From assembly GCA_030425205.1 (NCBI GenBank), contig JAUIAP010000029.1:1-64000 (forward strand): a DNA stretch of 64,000 bases. Reading direction: 5' to 3'. A model generated the notes under the pieces. The model made no database searches. It worked only from the letters and a program-made list of their open reading frames with translations, and had not been told where the DNA came from. The position numbers and the translations under genes are program-made. This DNA comes from Anaerolineae bacterium. Lineage in GTDB: Bacteria; Chloroflexota; Anaerolineae; Promineifilales; Promineifilaceae. Shown here piece after piece: positions 8,453 to 17,181 of this stretch (position 1 is its first letter; each line of letters starts with the position of its first letter).

Positions 8453-8652
8453 GTTTACTCCTATCAGCCAGCGATTACGCTGGTTAGTTAATTATTTTGG
8501 GAAGCGCAAAACATAATGCGTGCAACGTAATAGTTGATACGTTCAACGGTTTATGATTGCGGGAGGGCAGATTATAACAGAAAGAACAATTGTGAATGAC
8601 AGATAATGGTCTGGCTTATGCTGTTAGAACGCAATTAAAAGGTACTGATTGT

Positions 8653-8682
8653 TTGAAATTCGGCCGAAATAGCACCTATAAT
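8653..8682 (+). promoter_or_regulatory. Sigma70-type promoter of the site-2 protease gene
   Basis: TTGAAA (8653-8658), an 18-bp spacer and a perfect TATAAT (8677-8682) upstream of the protease ATG at 8739. The octamer TCGGCCGA (8660-8667) lies inside the spacer and a second copy (8714-8721) lies in the leader. A protein or methyl mark on this motif could therefore affect initiation. Confidence 0.7.
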
Positions 8683-8738
8683 GCAATCTCAATTATTGTC
8701 GGTTGAACGAATTTCGGCCGAACTCTCAAGGAAATAAC

Positions 8739-9803
8739 ATGGATATTCTCTGGTATATCGGAGCCTTCATCCTGATTCTCTCTCCTATTATCTTTGTCCA
8801 TGAACTTGGACATTTTCTGGCTGCTCGTTTTTTCGACATCGAGGTTGAAGAGTTTGGCATCGGTTTTCCACCGCGTGCAATGACACTCTTTGAACGAGGT
8901 GGCACAAAATATACGCTCAACTGGATTCCGCTCGGCGGGTTCGTGCGTCCAGCGGGAGAAGATGATCCCGATGTTCCCGGCGGTCTTTCAAGTGCAAGCA
9001 AGACCGCACGCTTTAGCGTACTCGTGATGGGAGCCGTTTTCAACTTCATCTTCGCCTTCTTCGTTTTGTGGGGCGCATTTGCAATGGGGCAAAGCATCAA
9101 CCGCATCGGCATTGGGCAACTGCTCGACGACAATGTTGTAGAAGAAGTCGGCTTGCAAACAGGCGATATTTTTGTCGAGGTCAATGGTAAGGAGATCGGC
9201 AGTGACTCCAACCTGCTCATTGGGGAAATTAGCAGCAACCCCAATAACCCGATTGAGATCGTTTATGAGCGCGACGGTGTCTTAAACAGCGTTACTGTGG
9301 CCCCAAAAGCGAGTGACGCTGATCCGGAACGCGGCGCACTGGGTGTTGGTCTAGAAAATGTGCCGACGGGTGAGAAAACGTATATGGGATTGGGTGCAGC
9401 AGCGGTCGAATCGGTGAACACCATCTATGAGGTGATTGCGTTGACCCTGACAGCTCCCGCCAAATTGATTCAGGGCTCGCTTTCACCGCAACAGGCTCGG
9501 CCGATTAGCGTCGTGGGCATTAGCCAAATCGCAGGGACACAAGCCCGCGATGCGTTTGACACAGGTGACTGGTTTAACGTCCTCTTTTTCACAGGCATCA
9601 TCAGCGTCGGTCTCGGCTTCACAAACTTGCTCCCCCTCCCCGCACTCGACGGTGGTCGTATCTTGTTTGTCATTATCGAGGCAATTCGTGGTCGTCGCGT
9701 CGCGGCTGAACGCGAAGGGTTTGTCCACATGGTCGGGATGCTCTTGCTACTCGGCTTAATGGCATTGATGATTGTAAATGATGTGGTCAATCCGATTTTC
9801 TAA
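8739..9803 (+). CDS. rseP: RseP-like site-2 zinc metalloprotease (M50)
   Basis: 354-residue intramembrane protease of the RseP/RasP family, which cuts transmembrane segments of regulators or leftover signal peptides. The zinc motif His21-Glu-Leu-Gly-His25 lies in the first membrane helix. A single PDZ domain covers about residues 125-200 (Val-Gly-Leu-Gln-Thr-Gly-Asp). The third zinc ligand is in Asn-Leu-Leu-Pro-Leu-Pro-Ala-Leu-Asp-Gly-Gly-Arg near residue 300. The last helix ends the protein. ATG 8739 was chosen for the AAGGAA ribosome site. No anti-sigma substrate gene is adjacent. Confidence 0.95.
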   Translation: MDILWYIGAFILILSPIIFVHELGHFLAARFFDIEVEEFGIGFPPRAMTLFERGGTKYTLNWIPLGGFVRPAGEDDPDVPGGLSSASKTARFSVLVMGAVFNFIFAFFVLWGAFAMGQSINRIGIGQLLDDNVVEEVGLQTGDIFVEVNGKEIGSDSNLLIGEISSNPNNPIEIVYERDGVLNSVTVAPKASDADPERGALGVGLENVPTGEKTYMGLGAAAVESVNTIYEVIALTLTAPAKLIQGSLSPQQARPISVVGISQIAGTQARDAFDTGDWFNVLFFTGIISVGLGFTNLLPLPALDGGRILFVIIEAIRGRRVAAEREGFVHMVGMLLLLGLMALMIVNDVVNPIF

Positions 9804-9860
9804 AGGTTAGAATGGCAGCGATTTCTGGGTGAAATAGCCGCCTCTTATAGAACACGTTTC

Positions 9861-9887
9861 AAAAAGCGCACTCCCGTGCGCTTTTTT
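9861..9887 (+). terminator. Intrinsic terminator after the site-2 protease gene
   Basis: Stem AAGCGCAC / GTGCGCTT with a short loop (about 9864-9883), preceded by A residues and followed by a T6 tract. The A/T symmetry allows it to work in both directions. Confidence 0.88.
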
Positions 9888-10111
9888 CATTTATCCATTT
9901 AAACGAGACTTTGGTAAACACACAGTGCCTGTTGAAACCTAACAAATTAATCAGGTCGCGCAATTTTGTCCACGCCCGCAACGCGGACGAATCTATACGA
10001 GTGTGAATGCACTAGTGACACCCATTATGTAAATAATAACGAGCCGTCGCTGGCAGCTTAAAACTAAGTTCGGTGATAGGTGTTTCGGGGTTTGGAAATC
10101 CCGAGAAGAGT

Positions 10112-10136
10112 GGATACCTGCCTTCGCAGGTATGAC
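10112..10136. repeat. REP-like 25-bp palindrome, copy 1
   Basis: GGATACCTGCC-TTC-GCAGGTATGAC type hairpin. The following ~12 bp (GACTTACTTTAC) are shared with the copy at 33956, so the repeated unit is longer than the palindrome. Confidence 0.85.
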
Positions 10137-10202
10137 AGGACTTACTTTACAACGCAGACGAGTCATTACGTCGATTTCTGTATCGCGTTTTTTACTACAG
10201 CG

Positions 10203-10320
10203 TACCTCATCAAAATGTGCGCCGTAAACGTAAGTAGTTGCTAGTTGCTAGTGAAGAAAAGCGCCAACACATTCTCTTACCACTTACCGCTACTCACTAA
10301 CCACTTGCGGCTTCGCCGTT
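10203..10320. repeat. Dispersed ~120-bp intergenic element, copy A
   Basis: Starts with ACCTCATCAAAATGTG, continues with GTTGCTA heptamers, a spacer containing CAACACATT, then CCACTTA/CCACTAA units, and ends CTTGCGGCTTCGCCG. The order and much of the sequence are the same as at 34325-34450. The GTTGCTA and CCACTAA blocks suggest a stem-loop. Both copies lie at the 3' end of a minus-strand gene for a large secreted protein. Confidence 0.85.
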
Positions 10321-10345
10321 TATGGTAGACGTCGGGTTCGGAACC

Positions 10346-10373
10346 AAAAAGTGCAGACCTATGGCCTGCACTT
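10346..10373 (-). terminator. Intrinsic terminator of the SH3b-glycosidase gene
   Basis: Inverted repeat AAGTGCAG / CTGCACTT, followed by TTT on the minus strand, 54 bp beyond the stop of the minus-strand gene. Confidence 0.85.
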
Positions 10374-10426
10374 CTTGTTCGTTCCAATCAATGATTGGCC
10401 CGTCTACTATTTACTGTGACGAACGA

Positions 10427-12673
10427 CTAACGTCCCATTGCCGCCTTGATCGTCGTACATGCTGGGCAACCACCGCCGGGGCGAACCATCGCGTAGCCAG
10501 CTTGTGGGTCACCGTCACGTTCATAAAGGGTAAAGTCAACGTTGAAGATGATGAACATGCGGACTTTGCCACTGTTCTTTGCAATCGTGACAGATTCTGC
10601 CAACCACTGTGCATGTTGCGCAACAGAGGTATTTGCTGCCCATGCAAAGCGTGCTGGAACGCCACCATAATCTGCGCCTGACAGATAGCCGATCTCGGTG
10701 AAGCAGAGTGGCCGTTGCCCGTTGAATGCGTTGTAATAGGTGTCAATCATTGGCTGGTAGTACCAGCTGTAGTGACGCGCGCCGCCATCGGCTGGATGGC
10801 CCGATGTTGCGCTCGGCGCCGTTGCACCTGAGTTATAGTGAACGCCGATGCAGTCCATGTATTGGGCTGCACCCAACCGTCCCAACTCTTCCATGTAAGG
10901 CTTGTCATCACACCCTTGCGCTGCACAACCTCCACCGAAGAAGCCTGTCGGCGCGGGTGCACCGCTGATCACCATGATATTTGGATTCGCTGCCTTAATC
11001 GCTTGATAGCCGGGTTTCAACATCTGGTTGAGATATTGCGACGCGCTGATCTGTCCAGCAGGCCATTCAAAGTCGATATTCATTTCGTTCCAGATTTCAA
11101 TGGCATCAGGTGGGTCTGGAAGTGCGGCGACACGACCCAAGAATGCCACATACTCACTGAAATTAATCGAACTTGGGTATGGGCTGCCCGGCATACTGAG
11201 CAATACTTTGAACCCTTTTGCGTGGGCGTCTGAAATACGCGCTGCGACTTCGTTGCCCGTATTGCCGGGGCCCCACTTGTGTTGGAACTTGACCCAATTC
11301 ATGCCGACATCGGCCATCAGGCCAGACTGACCAAAGCTATGTGTTTGACCACCCAGCTCAAAGGTGCCTGTATTGGTTGGAGGACGTGGTGTTGGCGTTG
11401 GTTGTGGATTCGTCGAACCACCGCCACCCGCGTTTAGATTGAGGGCTGTTTTTGGAATCCAACCTGTACCAAAGTTGCCACTAACATTTGCCCAGTTGCC
11501 TGAACCATCATAGCTGTTGACGGTGACAGATTGGTTTGGTGCAAGGGCTACCCCATTGCGGCGTGCGCCACCTGGAGAGTCATAGACATTTGTCCAATGC
11601 TTAATGAGCGCGTTGCCAGTTGGGGCTGTGCTGCCGCCACCTGTGTTGCCACCACCTGTGTTGCCGCCACCTGTGTTGCCACCACCTGTACTACCGCCGC
11701 CACCCGTGTTGATGTTGCCAAGCGCATTTGCAGGAACCCAACCACGAAGCCCATTGGCCGAAACCTCATACCAATCATTGGCTTGAGTCGTCTGGTGCAG
11801 ATTTACGTTGGTGTTGGGAGGGAGAACGCCTCTCGAAGTGCCACCCGGTTGGGTGTAAACATTTGTCCAACGTACCGTCCGAGCAGTAAATGCACCGCCG
11901 GTATTGTTGTTATTGCCGCCACCATTTGTTGGTGGGGTTGTGGGTGCGGGAGCTGGCGTCGTTGGTGCAGGATTGTTCGGAGCATCGGCAATCTTGACCA
12001 AACTAGCCGCGTCGATATAGAAATCGTTGTGCTTGTTCGCGTACTGGGGGTTTGCGTTCATGTACACCGTAATCGTGTCACGCAACGCAACCGCATCAAC
12101 GGTCATGAGCATGTATTTGTCAAGAATTTGATCGATGGGAGCAAGTCCTGACCAGACAATGCCGGCGGGTTCTGAGGCGACGAGGCCGGGAATTGCCTCA
12201 CCATTTGGATGAATCCCAATACGGAATCGGGGGTCACCGGGTCGCTCAGACTTGCGTGGGTTGTTCGATTCGGCCGAATTCCAAGCCTGTACATGCACTT
12301 GGAAACGGTAGGTTGCCCCAACTTCCAAACCAGAAACTTGCTGATACATTCCGCCATAGTGGGAACGGTAGAACGTAAACCACGCCTGAGCGGTTTCACC
12401 CTCAAACACGCGATAGTCAAAATCACGCTTGTGGGCTGGCTTCCATTCTGGCATCGCAATTTCAGGATCAGCATTCAGATCATTCTTCCACCACGGTGTC
12501 CAATCAGGAGCCACCTGCGCGGTGGTAAATTGTGGCAACCACGCAGAGTAAGTTCCTTCAAAACCCGGATTTCTGAGTAGATTCGGGGTTTGCGCTTCGG
12601 CTGGTTGTTGGGACTGCGCTCCAACCAGTACAAGCAAAAGCAAAAGTGTCATTCCGAAAATCAATCGGCGCAT
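10427..12673 (-). CDS. Secreted multidomain protein: N-terminal carbohydrate-binding-like domain, two SH3b domains, clan GH-A glycosidase-like domain
   Basis: 748 residues. A signal peptide (about 1-28, ending Ala-Glu-Ala-Gln) is followed by a beta-sandwich 'Asn-Leu-Leu-Arg-Asn-Pro-Gly-Phe-Glu' domain (to about 230). Two bacterial SH3 domains follow (about 265-320 and 355-420), linked by Gly-Gly-Gly-Asn-Thr repeats and Pro/Thr linkers. The C-terminal 300 residues look like a TIM-barrel glycosidase of clan GH-A. The likely acid/base is Glu in Ile-Trp-Asn-Glu-Met-Asn, and the likely nucleophile is Glu in Cys-Phe-Thr-Glu-Ile-Gly-Tyr. SH3b domains usually bind cell-wall or surface polymers, so a surface-retained glycosidase is plausible. 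The substrate is unknown. Ribosome site AGAGGAAAA. Confidence 0.88.
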   Translation of the reverse strand: MRRLIFGMTLLLLLVLVGAQSQQPAEAQTPNLLRNPGFEGTYSAWLPQFTTAQVAPDWTPWWKNDLNADPEIAMPEWKPAHKRDFDYRVFEGETAQAWFTFYRSHYGGMYQQVSGLEVGATYRFQVHVQAWNSAESNNPRKSERPGDPRFRIGIHPNGEAIPGLVASEPAGIVWSGLAPIDQILDKYMLMTVDAVALRDTITVYMNANPQYANKHNDFYIDAASLVKIADAPNNPAPTTPAPAPTTPPTNGGGNNNNTGGAFTARTVRWTNVYTQPGGTSRGVLPPNTNVNLHQTTQANDWYEVSANGLRGWVPANALGNINTGGGGSTGGGNTGGGNTGGGNTGGGSTAPTGNALIKHWTNVYDSPGGARRNGVALAPNQSVTVNSYDGSGNWANVSGNFGTGWIPKTALNLNAGGGGSTNPQPTPTPRPPTNTGTFELGGQTHSFGQSGLMADVGMNWVKFQHKWGPGNTGNEVAARISDAHAKGFKVLLSMPGSPYPSSINFSEYVAFLGRVAALPDPPDAIEIWNEMNIDFEWPAGQISASQYLNQMLKPGYQAIKAANPNIMVISGAPAPTGFFGGGCAAQGCDDKPYMEELGRLGAAQYMDCIGVHYNSGATAPSATSGHPADGGARHYSWYYQPMIDTYYNAFNGQRPLCFTEIGYLSGADYGGVPARFAWAANTSVAQHAQWLAESVTIAKNSGKVRMFIIFNVDFTLYERDGDPQAGYAMVRPGGGCPACTTIKAAMGR

Positions 12674-12977
12674 AGTTTTTCCTCTAACTTAAAATGTCTA
12701 GCTCACTTCCCGCTGTGAGTCATTTACTTATTTTTGCAACCTTGCTCCCTGTTTGTATGCAGACGGCATCCACATAACAAACGCTCAATTAGGTTTCAAT
12801 TGAATTGGGAATCATAGGCATCTGCCTATTTTTAATCGCAAGTGACCCAACTGTAGCATGCAGATGCGCTCAGGACGATGGTAGAAGGCAAATGTTTAAC
12901 GCACTCTTTAAGCGCACATCCACCAACCCAACAATTTCACAACGATTCACCGTCGCTGGAGCATAGGGTTATCCCCC

Positions 12978-13003
12978 ATAGATCAATCAATTGAATGATC
13001 TAT
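12978..13003. promoter_or_regulatory. 26-bp palindrome, candidate operator
   Basis: Arms ATAGATCA and TGATCTAT (8 bp, perfect) surround the self-complementary TCAATTGA; only one base pair on each side of the centre fails to match. It overlaps the possible start of a plus-strand transcript that ends at 13180. Confidence 0.6.
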
Positions 13004-13019
13004 ACTGATTAACGTATAG

Positions 13020-13180
13020 GTGCGAGGGTCGCGGACGAACACAGTTGTTCCCATCACCTTGGATTGGTCTTCCATCATCATTGACTCCTGAATGACTGCT
13101 GGGCTTTCGCTTCTATTTATCCTGTTGTACGGATACCCCTCCTTAACAGCGACCGTAATCTGGTCGCTGTTTTCTTTTTT
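13020..13180 (+). ncRNA. Candidate small RNA or leader ending at a strong terminator
   Basis: Suggested only by the promoter-like sequence near 12991-13020 and the terminator at 13145-13180. No good open frame lies between them on the plus strand. It would be about 160 nt. It could instead be an attenuated leader of the FecR-domain gene at 13280. Confidence 0.35.
13145..13180 (+). terminator. Strong plus-strand intrinsic terminator
   Basis: Perfect 10-bp stem AACAGCGACC / GGTCGCTGTT with a 7-nt loop, followed by TTCTTTTTT. It lies 100 bp upstream of the FecR-domain gene with no plus-strand gene before it. Confidence 0.9.
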
Positions 13181-13279
13181 AAGATCAACCAATTTTTCAA
13201 AACTATGCTGCAAGATATGCCGCACCGCATCTTTGATCAGTCCTATAATGCGATGCATAACTGTTATTAAAGGAACGTA

Positions 13280-14509
13280 ATGGCGCAAACCCCTCCGAAA
13301 AATCGCAATCAACGACAGATTCAAAATTCGATTTTTAGCGTTGGTCTTTCACTGGCAACGCTGTTGCTATTTATTGCCGTTGGCTATACATCGGTTACGC
13401 GGGCGTTTGATTCGGCCGAATTTCCCCCAACTGCCACCATCCCCGCCGACTTGGGCGCAAACTTGGCCCAAGTTTCTGATCTTGCGGGAAATGTGCAGCG
13501 GCAGCCGGCCGGCGAAAGTGAACGTCAACCGGTGCGCGTTGGCAATACGATTGCGGCGGGTGATGGATCGATGATCAACGTCGTCGGTTTGGGCTATGTC
13601 AATCTCAGCCTTGCCAATCGCGCCGTACTGTACTTAGATGATGATTCCGAATTAGAACTCAAGTCAATTGAGGGAGAGACGATTGGCGTGTTGAATTTCG
13701 GCCGAATGTTGCTCAACAATCCGCAGCGCACACTCGATTTCACATTTTCTGCCCCATCGGGCGCACAGTTTACGGCGACAGGCCGCACGCTCGCGGGGAT
13801 CAACTTTGATCCGTCCGATCAACGGTTTGCCGTTGACTGTTTAAGTGGCACATGCGATTTGACGGGTGGCGATGGCGTTACGCTGCGCCTCAGCGCAGGG
13901 CAGCGTGGTGAAGTGCTGGGCAGTGGCCCCGCCGAAGTCGCTGGGGATGCGCGCATTGAACTTTATCAATCGCTCGGCGCACGCGGCATCGTGCCAACAC
14001 CGACCCGCCAACGCGCAACGGCTGCCCCAACGCAAGTGCCTGCGACGGCCACGTTTGCGCCGCCATCACCCACGATCACGCCAACCATTGCCGCTCAGCC
14101 GACGCTGACCCCGACGCTTACAGGGGAGCCGACCGTGACAGCGACGATTTCGGCCGATCCGACCATCACGCCAACAATTTCGGCCGAAACCGCAACACCA
14201 ACTAGCGCAGCGACGCCATCGCCAGATGTGACAGAACCGGCACCGCCCGCTCCGACGGAAACGCCTGACTCACCGACAGAAACACCCGCACCCGACCCGA
14301 CGAAGACACCTGCACCTGAACCGACGGTCACCGATGAACCGGCACCGACCGAAACGATCATCCCTGACCCAACGGAGACACCCCCACCCGACCCAACGCC
14401 GACCGATGAACCGACACCAACAGAAGGTGCGACCAGCGAACCAACCGCATCACCCACTTCGGATGCCACCAACACACCACCTGCACCAACGGCAACCTCT
14501 GAAGGTTAA
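13280..14509 (+). CDS. Membrane-anchored FecR-domain protein with Thr/Pro-rich tail
   Basis: 409 residues. One membrane segment (about 20-40) is followed by a FecR-like all-beta domain (about 60-225: Val-Gln-Arg-Gln-Pro..Val-Arg-Val-Gly-Asn-Thr-Ile, then Ala-X-Leu-X-Leu-Asp-Asp-Asp-Ser). A ~170-residue low-complexity Thr/Pro/Glu tail of Pro-Thr-Glu-Thr type repeats follows. FecR domains outside siderophore systems often sense or hold surface material. There is no sigma factor beside it, so a FecI/FecR circuit is unlikely. Ribosome site AAAGGAA. It precedes an ABC exporter by 22 bp and may share its transcript. Confidence 0.85.
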   Translation: MAQTPPKNRNQRQIQNSIFSVGLSLATLLLFIAVGYTSVTRAFDSAEFPPTATIPADLGANLAQVSDLAGNVQRQPAGESERQPVRVGNTIAAGDGSMINVVGLGYVNLSLANRAVLYLDDDSELELKSIEGETIGVLNFGRMLLNNPQRTLDFTFSAPSGAQFTATGRTLAGINFDPSDQRFAVDCLSGTCDLTGGDGVTLRLSAGQRGEVLGSGPAEVAGDARIELYQSLGARGIVPTPTRQRATAAPTQVPATATFAPPSPTITPTIAAQPTLTPTLTGEPTVTATISADPTITPTISAETATPTSAATPSPDVTEPAPPAPTETPDSPTETPAPDPTKTPAPEPTVTDEPAPTETIIPDPTETPPPDPTPTDEPTPTEGATSEPTASPTSDATNTPPAPTATSEG

Positions 14510-14531
14510 CTAACAGCCAGCCAGCAATCTA

Positions 14532-15506
14532 ATGCACGATTTTTCACACATTCCAAAACAAGACGCGGTCATTTGGGCGCGTCAACTCACTCGCCGCTTT
14601 GGTGAAGAGATCGCCGTCTCCAACGTCGATCTCACCATCCCCTATGGCAGCATTTTTGGCTTTATCGGCCCCAGCGGAAGCGGCAAAACGACCACAGTAC
14701 GCATGTTAACGGGCATCCATGCGCCAACTTCGGGTGAAGTTAGCGTACTCGGACAAGAGCCGACGCTCTTCTCGCGCAAATTGCGCCGTCGAATCGGTTA
14801 TATGCCCCAACTATTTGTCCTCTATCCCGATCTCTCTATCGACGAAAATATCAACTTCACCGCCTCCCTTTTTGGCATGAGCCTGTTTAATCGCGGGAAA
14901 CGCTTTAAAGAGGTGCTCGATTTTGTCGAATTGACCGAGCATCGCAAGAAATTGGCGCGTAACATCTCGGGCGGGATGCAGCGGCGACTTTCCCTTGCCG
15001 CGACGCTTGTCCACAAACCCGACCTGCTCTTTCTCGACGAACCGACCGCCGGCATCGACCCCGTGTTGCGCCAAAAGTTCTGGGAGCACTTTAGAAAGTT
15101 AAAGGAAGAAGGACGCACCATGTTTATCACGACCCAATATGTTGGGGAAGCGGCCTATTGTGACTATGTCGGCGTGCTGGCAGGCGGGCAGCTTGTCGCC
15201 CTCGACACGCCTGACGGGCTGCGCCAACAAGCTTTTGGGGGCGACATCGTCAATCTTGTGACAGAAGATTCACTGCGCACAAGCGATTTGCGTGCGCTGC
15301 AAAACCTCCCATTTGTGCGGCGCGAACTCGACTACATCAGCGCAACCCAACTGCGCGCCACAGTCGATGAGGCAGCCACCGACATTCCAGCGTTGCTGAA
15401 TTGGTTCAACGAACGCGACATCGCTGTGCAATCTATTGAAGAGTACATGCCACCGTTTGATGATGTCTTTGTCGAACTGGTTCGGGAGGTTCCAACCAAT
15501 GCCTAA
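14532..15506 (+). CDS. ABC transporter ATP-binding protein
   Basis: 324-residue ATPase of an ABC-2 type exporter. Walker A Gly-Pro-Ser-Gly-Ser-Gly-Lys-Thr-Thr is at about residues 51-59, the signature Ile-Ser-Gly-Gly-Met-Gln-Arg-Arg at about 148-155, and Walker B Leu-Leu-Phe-Leu-Asp-Glu-Pro-Thr at about 168-175. A ~90-residue C-terminal extension after the core is typical of the DrrA/NatA-like exporters. The gene overlaps the permease start by 8 bp. The cargo is unknown; drugs, lipids or polysaccharide are usual for this class. Confidence 0.95.
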   Translation: MHDFSHIPKQDAVIWARQLTRRFGEEIAVSNVDLTIPYGSIFGFIGPSGSGKTTTVRMLTGIHAPTSGEVSVLGQEPTLFSRKLRRRIGYMPQLFVLYPDLSIDENINFTASLFGMSLFNRGKRFKEVLDFVELTEHRKKLARNISGGMQRRLSLAATLVHKPDLLFLDEPTAGIDPVLRQKFWEHFRKLKEEGRTMFITTQYVGEAAYCDYVGVLAGGQLVALDTPDGLRQQAFGGDIVNLVTEDSLRTSDLRALQNLPFVRRELDYISATQLRATVDEAATDIPALLNWFNERDIAVQSIEEYMPPFDDVFVELVREVPTNA

Positions 15507-17016
15507 TCTTATCCATATCTCCGCCTTTTTACGCAAGGAGATTGCCGAAATTTTGCGTCAGCCACGTCTACTGCTGACGCTGATTCTTGGCCCCTTCTTG
15601 ATTCTACTCCTGTTCGGCATTGGCTATCGCAACGAGGCACAAACACTGCGCACAATGTTCGTAATGGATGCAGAAAATCCGTTTCGTGCTTTTGTTGAAG
15701 AGTATACGCTCAATGTCAGCAGCGTAATTTCGTTTGCGGGAATCGTGGAGACAGAAGCGGAAGCGCGAGCGTTTTTACGTGCCAACCAAATCGACGCGGC
15801 CATTGTCTTGCCAGAGGAACCGGTCGAAAAAATTCGGCGCAGCGAACACCCCGTCTTTCGCGTGCTTCATCGAGAAATCGACCCATTTATGATCAGCTAT
15901 ATGCGTGTCTTTGCGCGTGTCTATGCCGATGAAGTCAATAATCGCGTCCTAGCTGCCGTCGCACAGGAGGGACAGCGCGGCACGGAGACGTTGCAAGCAC
16001 CGCTCGAAGGTGCGCGAACGAGTGCATCCAACCTGCGCACCGCCCTAGAAAACGACAATCAGACAGAGGCGCAAGCGTATCAATTTGCGCTGGCGCGTAG
16101 CGTGGGGGTTTTAGCGGTCGCGGCAGGGTCAGATCAAGGTTTTGTGACGAGTGTCGGGCAGCGGTTTGGTTCGGCCGAAAATCAAGAAACCACCGCCATT
16201 GGTTCCACGCTTGCCCGATTGCAAGAAAACACAGCGCAGCTTAGTGAAATTAATCCTGAGCAAGGCGACAAAAACGCGCAAATCGAACTTGTTCAGACAA
16301 TCGAAGAAGATCTCGACGCGCTTGAAACTTCATTTGTCGATTTTAGTCAAATCGAACCAGATGTTTTGGTCAGCCCCTTTGTCTACACGGTTGAAAGTGT
16401 CACGCCTGTCGAACTTGCCCTCGCCGATTTCTATGTACCGGCCGTCATCGCGCTGCTCATCCAGCATATCGCCGTTACCTTCGCCGCTATGTCCATCGTG
16501 CGCGAACGCACTGAAGGGTCGCTCGAACTGTTCCGCATCTCACCCATCTCATCATTTGAGACGCTCGTCGGCAAATATGGCAGCTACTTTCTATTTGACA
16601 CTGTCATTGCCGTTATTTTGACAGGACTGATTATCATGGCATTGGGCAGCCCGATGGTGGGTAGTTGGTTGCACTATACGATCACGCTTGGCTTGCTCAT
16701 TTTTACATCACTCGGCATGGGGTTCACCGTCTCACTGATGGCACGCACGACGACGCAAGCGGTACAGTACTCGATGATCATTTTGCTCGCCTCGATCTTT
16801 TTCAGCGGCTTCTTTCTTGGTTTGAGCTTACTGTGGGAACCGGTGCGGATCGTCTCATGGCTGCTTCCCGCGACCTACACAACGGAACTCCTGCAAAATA
16901 TCATGCTGCGCGGCCAGTTCGATGGAGATGGCCTGATTCGTGGACTGGCACTGCTTGGGGCGGCATTTTTTATGCTTTCATGGCTGCTGCTGCGTCGCTT
17001 GATGCGGCAACGATGA
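15499..17016 (+). CDS. ABC-2 type transporter permease
   Basis: 505-residue permease partner of the preceding ATPase. It has one N-terminal membrane segment (about 25-45), a large extracytoplasmic domain of ~260 residues, then about five membrane segments near the C-terminus. This is the YhgE/DrrB/ABC-2 layout. The long soluble loop contains Gln/Glu-rich coiled-coil-like helices. ATG 15499 was chosen because it follows a GGGAGG site and gives a normal 8-bp overlap with the ATPase stop; an earlier in-frame ATG would overlap by 71 bp. Confidence 0.92.
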   Translation: MPNLIHISAFLRKEIAEILRQPRLLLTLILGPFLILLLFGIGYRNEAQTLRTMFVMDAENPFRAFVEEYTLNVSSVISFAGIVETEAEARAFLRANQIDAAIVLPEEPVEKIRRSEHPVFRVLHREIDPFMISYMRVFARVYADEVNNRVLAAVAQEGQRGTETLQAPLEGARTSASNLRTALENDNQTEAQAYQFALARSVGVLAVAAGSDQGFVTSVGQRFGSAENQETTAIGSTLARLQENTAQLSEINPEQGDKNAQIELVQTIEEDLDALETSFVDFSQIEPDVLVSPFVYTVESVTPVELALADFYVPAVIALLIQHIAVTFAAMSIVRERTEGSLELFRISPISSFETLVGKYGSYFLFDTVIAVILTGLIIMALGSPMVGSWLHYTITLGLLIFTSLGMGFTVSLMARTTTQAVQYSMIILLASIFFSGFFLGLSLLWEPVRIVSWLLPATYTTELLQNIMLRGQFDGDGLIRGLALLGAAFFMLSWLLLRRLMRQR

Positions 17017-17055
17017 CAAAAACATATTTTGAATAACTGTCCAAAGTAGAAGAAT

Positions 17056-17080
17056 GGATTCCTGCCTTCGCAGGAATGAC
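17056..17080. repeat. REP-like 25-bp palindrome, copy 2
   Basis: GGATTCCTGCC-TTC-GCAGGAATGAC variant with a compensatory change in the stem (ATT/AAT instead of ATA/TAT). This suggests the hairpin itself is kept by selection. It lies 40 bp after the permease stop and may act as its 3' end. Confidence 0.85.
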
Positions 17081-17181
17081 GAAAGTGACAGTAATTTAAG
17101 TCTCGATAGGTTTTCGCCACTTTTGCGTGGTGCATTTCAAGTATACGCACTATGCGAATTCCTCATTACGTTCCATAGAGT

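Larger units (their letters stand above)
9888..10345. other. Noncoding stretch with dispersed repeats
   Basis: No convincing gene. It holds a 25-bp palindromic repeat at 10112-10136 (family also at 17056, 33956 and 44587) and a longer repeat at 10203-10320 that is shared with 34325-34450. The rest shows only minor hairpins. Confidence 0.75.
12674..13279. other. 606-bp intergenic region with operator-like palindromes and a plus-strand terminator
   Basis: I see no firm gene. A 26-bp near-perfect palindrome (12978-13003, arms ATAGATCA / TGATCTAT around TCAATTGA) is followed by CTATAC / GTATAG arms (13000-13019) and a weak TTGAAT-18-TATAGG promoter. A strong terminator stands at 13145-13180. A minus-strand frame (12983-13258) overlaps all of this. 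A short internal start at about 13080 with AGGAG before ATG would give a peptide of ~32 residues; I cannot decide whether it is used. A small hairpin also lies at 12814-12829. Confidence 0.6.

Noticed and set aside
11531-12151. 206-codon plus-strand frame with Cys/Ala/Thr repeats
   Set aside because: Antisense to the Gly-rich linker and SH3b domains of the secreted glycosidase; the repeats simply mirror the GGGNT linker.
12983-13258. 91-codon minus-strand frame upstream of the FecR-domain gene
   Set aside because: Runs through a perfect terminator and two palindromes and lacks a ribosome site at its first ATG. I kept only the possibility of a shorter peptide from an internal start.
13092-13280. 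62-codon plus-strand frame with a hydrophobic start
   Set aside because: Crosses the terminator at 13145-13180, and no ribosome site precedes it.
14095-14475. 126-codon Val/Gly/Ser-rich minus-strand frame
   Set aside because: Complement of the Thr/Pro-rich tail of the FecR-domain protein; low complexity and no start signal.
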